64,000 nt of DNA from contig CBIHLM010000008.1 in assembly GCA_966210515.1 (NCBI GenBank), positions 1 to 64,000 on the forward strand. The letters are read 5' to 3'. The stretch is from Paradesertivirga sp966210515 (GTDB lineage: Bacteria; Bacteroidota; Bacteroidia; Sphingobacteriales; Sphingobacteriaceae). The notes beneath the pieces are model-generated. The model searched no databases. It was not told the DNA's origin and worked only from the letters and a program-made list of their open reading frames with translations. Below, one piece after another: positions 8,173 to 16,400 of the stretch (its first letter is position 1; every line of letters begins with the position of its first letter). A program made the position numbers and the translations under genes.

Positions 8173-10110
8173 ATGTTACCCATAAATAAAAGTACAGTAA
8201 ACGTTATCATCTGTTCTCTGGTGATAATCCTTAGCCAAAGCATTGCTATGGCTCAAACAACACAGCCAAGATGGTGGTTCGGTGTATCAGGTGCAGCAAA
8301 CATAAATTTGTACAGCGGTACTACACAGCGTTTAAACAATTCACTAATTGTTCCGACAGCCTTTCACAAAGGAAACGGAATACGTCCATATGGTTCACTT
8401 TTAATGGAATATCGTCCTGCAGGTATGCTGGGCTTTATGCTTAATGTTGGTTACGATGGTCGTGGCGGCAAGTTTGACAGTGTAATGGCTCCATGTGATT
8501 GTCCGGCTACACTAAAAACAAATCTTGATTATATCACCGTCGAACCTGCCTTACGCTTGGGTGTACCTAAAACAAATCTTTTCTTTTTTGCAGGGCCCCG
8601 TGTAGCATTTGCAATGCAGAAGGAATTTAACTACACGCAACTAAAGCAGCCTGATACAAATGAGGATTTTAGCGAGATAAATTCAACTATATTTTCAGGT
8701 CAGATTGGAATGGGTTATGACTTGCCGATTTCTTCAGCGAACAGCAGAACAAAGGCATCTCTCTCACCTTTCATCTCCTACCATCCATACTTCGGTCAGG
8801 ATGCTCGTAATATTGAAAGCTGGTCGGTATCGACAGTAAGAGCAGGTATAGCGCTGAAGTTTGGCAGAGCAGGAAAGGCAAAAGAAACAGAGGTCCCTAC
8901 GGTTGCAGTCCCTCTACGTGATGTTACATTTGCTGTTCGTGCGCCGAAAACAATCCCGGTAAAGCGCCTGGTAAGCGAGACACTGCCACTTCGCAACTCT
9001 GTGTTCTTCAATGAAGGTTCAACAGCTATTCCAACCAGGTATATACTTCTTACAAACAATCAGGCATCCTCGTTTAAAGAAGTGTCATTGCAAAATGAAC
9101 AGTCCACAAATATGACCGGACGCTCGGCAAGACAATTAAATGTGTATCACAATATCCTGAATATTTTAGGAGACAGAATGAGAGCTAATCCAGGTGCTGC
9201 GATTGCATTAAGCGGAGCATCAGCAAACGGACCTCAGGAAGGCAAGCTGTTTGCAGAAGCCATTAAGCAATACATGGTATCTGTTTTCGGAATCAACGCT
9301 TCACGTATCTCGACTAATGGACGTACAAAACCACTTATCCCATCAGAACAACCAGGTGGCACAAAAGAACTGGTTCTTCTTCGCGAAGGAGATCGCAGGG
9401 TAGATATTACTAGTGCATCACCAGAACTGCTAATGGAAGTTGGTGGTGGAATGATGAAACCTGTACAAATTCTTGCCACACAAATTGATCCCCTGGATAG
9501 TCATGTGATATTCAATGTCGACGGGGCAAATGCGGTCCTTAAGTCATGGACATTAGATTTAACAGATGAAAAAGGAACAGTTCAACACTACGGACCATTT
9601 ACGCGTGACCAGGAAAGTATGACCGGCGCATCGATTTTAGGCAATAACAAATCGGGCAGTTATAAAGTGATAATGCTCGGTGAGACTAAAAATGGACTGT
9701 CTGTAAGAAAAGAAAGTACGGTTTCTTTGGTACGCCAGGATGAAACTACAGAAAAGGGATTCCGCTACAGTATCTTATTCGATTTTGATAAATCAAACTC
9801 GATATCATCGTATGATAAATTCTTATCTGATGTAGTTTCACCGCTAATCACTTCTGGCTCTACTGTGATTGTACATGGTCACACGGATATCATCGGAGAA
9901 GAAGATTATAATCACAAGTTATCTCATAGCAGAGCAATGGAAACTCAGAAAATAATTCAAAGAGCTTTAACAACTGCAGGCAAAAGCAATGTAAGGTTTG
10001 AAACCTTTGGTTTTGGGGAAGATTCAAACCGCACGCCGTTTGAAAATAAGCTTCCGGAAGAACGCTTTTATAACAGAACAGTTATAATTGATATAATTCC
10101 AGGAAAGTAA
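8173..10110 (+). CDS. Outer-membrane protein with two OmpA-like domains
   Basis: A predicted outer-membrane protein of 645 residues. A signal peptide (VIICSLVIILSQSIAMAQ) precedes an N-terminal beta-barrel-like region of about 220 residues (GVSGAANINLYSG, GFMLNVGYDGRGGKF, FAGPRVAFAM). Two OmpA-like peptidoglycan-binding modules follow. The first, about residues 275-415, is divergent (RNSVFFNEGSTAIP, ending EGDRRVDI). The second, about 525-645, is canonical: SILFDFDKSNSISSYD, VHGHTDIIGEEDYNHKLSHSRA, closing FYNRTVIIDI. Between them lies a beta-rich segment. The likely role is to tether the outer membrane to the peptidoglycan. It follows the ice-binding lipoprotein on the same strand 75 bp downstream, which suggests related cell-surface roles, although a terminator separates them. 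A strong hairpin follows. Confidence 0.9.
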   Translation: MLPINKSTVNVIICSLVIILSQSIAMAQTTQPRWWFGVSGAANINLYSGTTQRLNNSLIVPTAFHKGNGIRPYGSLLMEYRPAGMLGFMLNVGYDGRGGKFDSVMAPCDCPATLKTNLDYITVEPALRLGVPKTNLFFFAGPRVAFAMQKEFNYTQLKQPDTNEDFSEINSTIFSGQIGMGYDLPISSANSRTKASLSPFISYHPYFGQDARNIESWSVSTVRAGIALKFGRAGKAKETEVPTVAVPLRDVTFAVRAPKTIPVKRLVSETLPLRNSVFFNEGSTAIPTRYILLTNNQASSFKEVSLQNEQSTNMTGRSARQLNVYHNILNILGDRMRANPGAAIALSGASANGPQEGKLFAEAIKQYMVSVFGINASRISTNGRTKPLIPSEQPGGTKELVLLREGDRRVDITSASPELLMEVGGGMMKPVQILATQIDPLDSHVIFNVDGANAVLKSWTLDLTDEKGTVQHYGPFTRDQESMTGASILGNNKSGSYKVIMLGETKNGLSVRKESTVSLVRQDETTEKGFRYSILFDFDKSNSISSYDKFLSDVVSPLITSGSTVIVHGHTDIIGEEDYNHKLSHSRAMETQKIIQRALTTAGKSNVRFETFGFGEDSNRTPFENKLPEERFYNRTVIIDIIPGK

Positions 10111-10125
10111 GTTCAAATTAAATAT

Positions 10126-10167
10126 AAAAAAGAGGGGTCAGATCGTAAGATTTGGCCCCTCTTTTTT
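10126..10167. terminator. Bidirectional terminator, copy 1 of the duplicated unit
   Basis: AAAAAAGAGGGG at 10126-10137 pairs with CCCCTCTTTTTT at 10156-10167, with further pairing inside (CAGATC/GATTTG). The A- and T-tracts make it work in both directions. It ends transcription of the OmpA gene and is near-identical to a second hairpin about 246 bp downstream. Confidence 0.85.
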
Positions 10168-10177
10168 ATATAAATCT

Positions 10178-10340
10178 TTAATACGGTGTCTGTTCTTCCG
10201 AAGCGACAAGCAGCAGAGAACCAACATATACCTCAACCTCATGCACTATACCATCATCGACTGACTGGATCATATTGCCTTCGTAATTATTGCACGCGAT
10301 TCGATGATATGTTCTTTCATCCATCGATTGAAAATAACAG
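10178..10340 (-). pseudogene. Decayed duplicate of the 3' end of the glucan synthase gene
   Basis: This stretch is about 90% identical (roughly 14 mismatches in 145 aligned bases, counted by eye) to the last ~50 codons of the adjacent 2897-residue gene, at an offset of 245 bp. The minus-strand frame is still open and reads from FQSMDERTYHRIACNNYEGN to EEQTPY, then stop, compared with FQSTDGKTYHRMGGNNYEGN to EERTS in the parent. It has no start of its own and no upstream part, so it is a gene fragment rather than a gene. Together with the preceding hairpin it forms the left unit of a tandem duplication. Confidence 0.85.
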
Positions 10341-10370
10341 AACTCCAGGAAAAAGGTTGAAATCGAACAT

Positions 10371-10411
10371 AAAAAAAGAGGGGTCAGATCGTTAGATCCG
10401 GCCCCTTTTTT
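10371..10411. terminator. Terminator of the glucan synthase gene, copy 2 of the duplicated unit
   Basis: An A-rich arm ending GAGGGG (to 10383) pairs with CCCCTTTTTT starting at 10402, and AGATC/GATC pairs inside. The sequence closely resembles the hairpin at 10126-10167. It lies 15 bases beyond the stop codon of the minus-strand giant gene. Confidence 0.8.
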
Positions 10412-10425
10412 ATATAAACCCTTAA

Positions 10426-13400
10426 TTATGATGTCCGTTCTTCCGAAGCGACAAGCAGCAGAGAGTCAACATATACCTCAACCTCATGCAGTATTCCATC
10501 ATCGACTAACTGGATCCCATTGCCTTCGTAATTATTGCCCCCCATTCGATGATATGTTTTTCCATCCGTGGATTGAAAAATGACAAATTTATAAACAGCC
10601 TTTCCATAACGATATTGAATCTGCACTGAGGGCCACTCCTGCGGGAAACAAGGTTTAATAATCAGTTTGTCACCCCTCAGTTCCAACCCGAGCAACGAAC
10701 TGGTAATGAACTGATACATCCAGCCTGCCGAGCCCGTATACCATGTCCATCCGCCCCGGCCCCTATGCGATTCATTTGCATACACATCTGCAGCCATCAC
10801 ATAAGGTTCAACTTTGTATATCTTCACATCAGCAGCGGTTGATGCATGGTTTAAAGGTTGGATAAGACTGAATAATTCATAAACCTTTTCACGATCGCCG
10901 AGGGCCGCAAAAGCCATTAAGGTCCAGATGGCAGCGTGTGAATATTGGCCGCCATTTTCACGAACACCGGGAACATAACCACGGATATACCCCGGATTCG
11001 GTCCTTTTGCGTCAAAAGGGGGATCGAGTAGCTGAATAAGCTTAAGATCTCTTCTAACCAAATGTTTATCGAGCGAGGCCATACCCATCTTGCTCCTCTC
11101 TTTGCTCCCCGCGCCCGATAAAACAGACCAGCTCTGTGCAATAGCGTCAATGCTACATTCGGCATTTTGAGCCGAGCCTAAAGGTGTACCATCATCAAAA
11201 TATGCGCGGCGATACCATTTACCGTCCCATCCTGATTGTTCAATATTGATCTGTAGCCTGGCTGCTTCTGTTTTACAAGTTTCAGCAAAGACGGCATCCT
11301 GAAAATCAGCAGCGACATCAGCAAATTTTTTAAGAATATCATACAGGAAGAACGCCAGCCAAACACTTTCGCCCTCGCCTTTATGACCAACCTGATCCAT
11401 ACCATCGTTCCAGTCGCCGGCCCCGATGAAGGGCAAGCCATGGCTGCCAAAGCGCAAACTGTACCCGATGGCGCGTTTACAATGCTCATATAATGTTGCC
11501 TGGATACCCCCGCTAACCGGCAGATCGTAGAGTGTCTCTTCTCCATCAAAGAGAGTACGACTTTCAAGGAAGCCGATCGGAACGCCTAATATTTCTGTAT
11601 CGCCTGTGGCTGCAACATATTTCGAAACCACAAATGGCAGCCAGAGCATATCATCCGAACAGCGGGTACGCACTCCTCTGCCCTCCGGCGGATGCCACCA
11701 GTGCTGTACATCTCCTTCGGTAAACTGTCGGGATGCACTTAATAAAATCTGCTCCCGGGCCATATCGGGCTTGTTATGCAACAAAGCCAACACATCCTGT
11801 AACTGATCGCGGAAGCCAAAGGCACCACCCGATTGATAGAAACCACTGCGGGCGAACATTCGGCAAGCCATTGTTTGATAGGTCAGCCAGCCATTTGCCA
11901 GAATATTCAGCGCTTGGTCCGGTGTATTTACCTGGATAGTTCCTAAGGCTTCATTCCAGTATTCTTTTACCTCATCGAGCGATTGCATCACTGCATCGCG
12001 ATTAGAGAATTTTCTGATCAGCACTTCGGCGGCCTGAGTATTTTCCTCATTTCCTAGAATGAAGATAATTTCTTTTTCGGCGCCGTCCAGTAAATCAAAT
12101 TTGACCTGAAGAGCGGCGCAGGGATCTATTGCCGCTCCTTTTTTCCCGGAAAGTCTTTTGCGGGACATGGCTTGCGGTTCGGCCAAATTCCGGTTTCGGC
12201 CGATAAATTCTGTGCGGTCGGCGGTATAACTAAAATCCACACCCCCACCTACTTTAAAAAACGTTACCCTCTCTGAAAATGCCGAATTATACCTGTTTCT
12301 TAAAAGAATTGCACCGGTATTCGGATCCTGTTCGGAAACAATGTGCATATTCGTTTTAGAACGTACATCGCCAAGGACAATCTCCATAAATCCGGTCGCA
12401 GAGAGTTTAACTTCCCTGCCCGACTGGTTCTTTAGTTTAATCACAATGAATTTTACAGGCGACTCTTTATGCACAAAAACGCACATTTCTGAATATATAC
12501 CTTGCTCGATGTACTCAAACTTTGAATAACCGAAACCATGGGTAATGATATAGGGTGATATCCCCGCGGCAGGAAACGCGGATGGCGACCAGAAATTGCC
12601 GGTTTCTTCATCACGCAGGTAAAAGGCCTCACCGCCTGTATCGCTAACGGGGTCGTTGCTCCAGGGAGTGATACGATATTCGTGGGCATTAATAGCCCAG
12701 GTATAAGCGGATCCGCTTTCTGAAATCACACTTCCGAAATTTGGATTTGCGATAACGTTTACCCAGGGTGCAGGAGTGGTATTTTTGTTATCGGTTAAAA
12801 TTTTATACTCTTTTCCATCTGGCGTAAAACCACCCGTTCCGTTATAAAAAAGCAGATCATCGGGCAATTTCAGGGTATGAGAAACAGCCCGCGACGCAAT
12901 AGATTTAGGTTCAATTACAGGCGGCAATACCCGTTCGGTAAGATGCGTGTTCACCTGCTCGGATAAGCTGCCTTTATTATCATAAATGATTACCCGGGCA
13001 ACGCTCTCAAACAATATACGGTCTTCTGAAGAAAGCTGATCAACAGATTTTACATAAATAGTGCCCGGAGTAGTATGATTTGCCTGGTTGTTTATTTCGG
13101 CTGTGATAAGGCTGAGAATCTGATCCTGCAGCACTTGCCGGTAAGTACCGTGATCTTCGTTCCATATTACCAGGTCTACCGCCAGTCCTTTTAGTCGCCA
13201 GTAGGCATGGGCCTGAACCATTTGACGTACCAGTTCCATACTTTCCGGATCATATATGTGGAGCAGCACAATAGGCAAGTCGCCTGAAACAGAATGGCTC
13301 CAAAGCCATGACTGGCCACGAAAGTTGTTTTGTACCACCGCGGCATCCGCCCGTAATTTAGCGTTACCATAGATTATGGAAGAGGCCAGGCGTCCGTATA

Positions 13401-16400
13401 GCTGAGCATCGCTTTCGGTGGCATTGATCTGACGAAGCAGAACCTGACTGTGTGTCCAGGAAAGGTCAAAGGCCCGGTTTTTTATATGCTGATCATGGTA
13501 TTTGTGCATCAGACCCAGACATCCCTCTTTGGTATCGCTGATACCGTGGATGAGCTCAAATGTTGCGGTTTGGCTGGGCTTGATAGTAATCCGGTAACGG
13601 ATAGAAAGAATGGGATCTAATACCGACCCGTCTTTGCCCGACAACTCGTCGGTATCCATTGCCTGCGGCCACACTAATGTTTTGCCGCGCCCCGTGAACT
13701 GCATACGGTCGGTTTCGAACGATATGGCTTCAACCGAAACACCACGAACATCCATTAAATGAAACATCCATGGTGGTGTTTCACCTTCAGAACGGGGTCT
13801 GCGGGTACAGAGTACAGATTTTTGGTCAGACATTATTTCTGTCTGCACAAACAAATTACTAAAGGCGGGGTGAGCCTCGTCCGAAGGCTGACTTGCCATC
13901 ACAACCTCTGCATAACTTGTAACCTCCAGTACTCTTACACGCTGTGTTCGGTTGGTGATTTTTATGCGCCTCATTTCGGTGTCATCCTCCGGAGACACGA
14001 CCACTTCGGTACGCGTATGAATCCCAAAATCCTGGCGTCGAAACTCAACATGCCCCTGCGAAAATGTAACTTCATACGACTTTGCGGGATGAAGCGTCGG
14101 CTGATATGTATTTGACCAGAATATACCGGTATCTACGTCCTTAATATAACAGAATATGCCACGATCATCTTTCGTTGTATCTTCGCGCCATCGCGTAAGG
14201 GCTATGTTTTTCCAGCGACTGTACCCGGCACCCGAATTAGTAACCATCACCTGATAATTGCCATTGCTTAAAAGTTGTATTTCAGGAATTGGCGTATTAG
14301 GCGTCATGATATTACGCACCTGAACATCGTTTTCTATGTTATGGGTTTCAATAATATCTGCCGTATGAGCATAAAATAGGGTTGTTCTTGGAATTCGTTC
14401 CTGGAGCAGCAGTAAAGTTGCCTGAAACCGAAGCTCTGATATAAAACGCCTCTGCATAGGTTTGTTAAGCAATACATAAGCGAGCGAAAGAAATCCCATT
14501 CCCTGGTGATGCACCATATAAGATTGTATGATGCTGTTTGTTTTACCTCGTGGAAGACGTGTAGCCGTATAATCAATCGCTTCAAAGAAACCGTGTTCGC
14601 CTTCAAAACCCTCTCTCGACAGGAGCTGAAGATTCATACAGGCCTTTACAGGCGAAACCATAAGCGCAAGCATAGACGCGTAGGGCGCTATTACAAGATC
14701 CTCCTCCAATCCACGTTTCAGGCCAAGCCCCGGAACGCCGAATGCCCGGTACTGGTAATTGAGATTGGCATCGACAGTATTATACCCTGACTCTGAAATT
14801 CCCCATGGCACCCCCCTTTGAGAGGCATAATCAATTTGGCGCTTAACTGTAGCTTTGTTTGTTTGATATAGAAGCGTATTTTCATACGTGGGCATTACAA
14901 GCTGAGGCATTAGGTATTCGAACATTGATCCACTCCATGACAGAAGTATAGGATCTCCGCCGGAATTCGTTAATAAGCGTCCGAGGGCGAACCAGCTTTC
15001 CTGCGGTATTTTACCCTGTGCGATCGCTACGAAAATCCCTAAGCGGGCTTCGGAAGCCAGCAGGTCATAAAAACTATCATCCTTTCTCTGATCATCAACG
15101 TTATAGCCGATTCTCAGCAGATGGGTGGATCTGTCGATTAGGAAATCATATTCCACATCGCTCAACTCCTCACATTGATTTGACAATTCGTCTATGAGAC
15201 GAATCTGATCGGTAGCGTACGAACTTCCGGCCTTAAGCAATACCTGTATTGTACTTAAATATGTTCTTTCTTCTTCACGATAATCAGCATCACTATAGTT
15301 CTGAAACTCCTCAGCAAGTTTTATTATTCCTGCCATGGACGGTACAGATTCAAACACAGAAAAATTTTCTGGAGTCTGCACTTCTATCCATGGAACCAGT
15401 TGCGACAAGGTTTCCCGGAAGGTTCTAACTTGTTGAGATAAGCGAGCCGACCAGTTATAGAGTTGCAGTTTTTCACCATCGGTTTGTTTAAGCAACCCGG
15501 CAGTGAGTATTACCAGTTGATCGAGATTCTTTTTCACTACATTCAACGAATTGCTTTCTTCTTCGACAGCAGAAGCAAGAAATTGAAGTATCTGATCAAT
15601 CAGTTGGACATGCTGGGCCGTAGAAAGGTCTTTAACAATTTTTGCTGTAGTGATTAGCCCTTCGTATACTTTAGTGCTGAATATCGGTTCGTCAGGAAGT
15701 GCGAGCAGCCCCTGTCTTAACGTAAGCAAATGGCCAACCAGGTTACCGCTATCAACAGTGGACACATAACGAGGTTGTAAAGGCAGTAATGATAAGGTAT
15801 CGTACCAATTGTAAAAATGCCCTCGGTAGCGTTCGAGCTTAAGCATCGACTGTAAGGTATTGTTACAGCGGGTTATAAGTTGCGGGCCGGTGATATAACC
15901 GAAATCGTAAGCACCAAGATTGGCCAGCAAAGAAAGTCCCATATTAGTGGGTGAGGTCCTGTGGGCAATAACGGCTGTCGGATGTTCCTGAAAGTTATCA
16001 GGTGGCAACCAATTTTCCTCTTCACTAACAAAGTGTTCAAAGAACGACCACGTTTTACGGGCGGAAATATGGAGAAATAAACTTTGTTCCTCTGTAAACT
16101 CCGGAAGCTCTTCTTTTTCGGGTTTATTAAGTTGCCATGCTATTGCAGGAGCCAGCAGCCAAAGAACTAATATTGGAGAGGCGACAATGAGCGCCTGTGC
16201 CTTAAAATAAAAAAGCAATCCGATACACACCAGTGCAAGAAATGGCGTAATCCACATGGATAAATAGGCGGATAAAACGTCTTTATTAGCTTTACGCGAC
16301 ACATTGGCTGAGGGTGTCCATTGCAAAAGCTTTTTACCGCTTACTATCATTCGCCAGTTAGTACGAATAATAGCATCCAAATAAATATAGGCTTCGTAGG

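Noticed and set aside
10186..10395. 69-codon plus-strand open frame
   Set aside because: It runs antisense to the duplicated 3' fragment of the glucan synthase gene and through the second hairpin, so it is a shadow.
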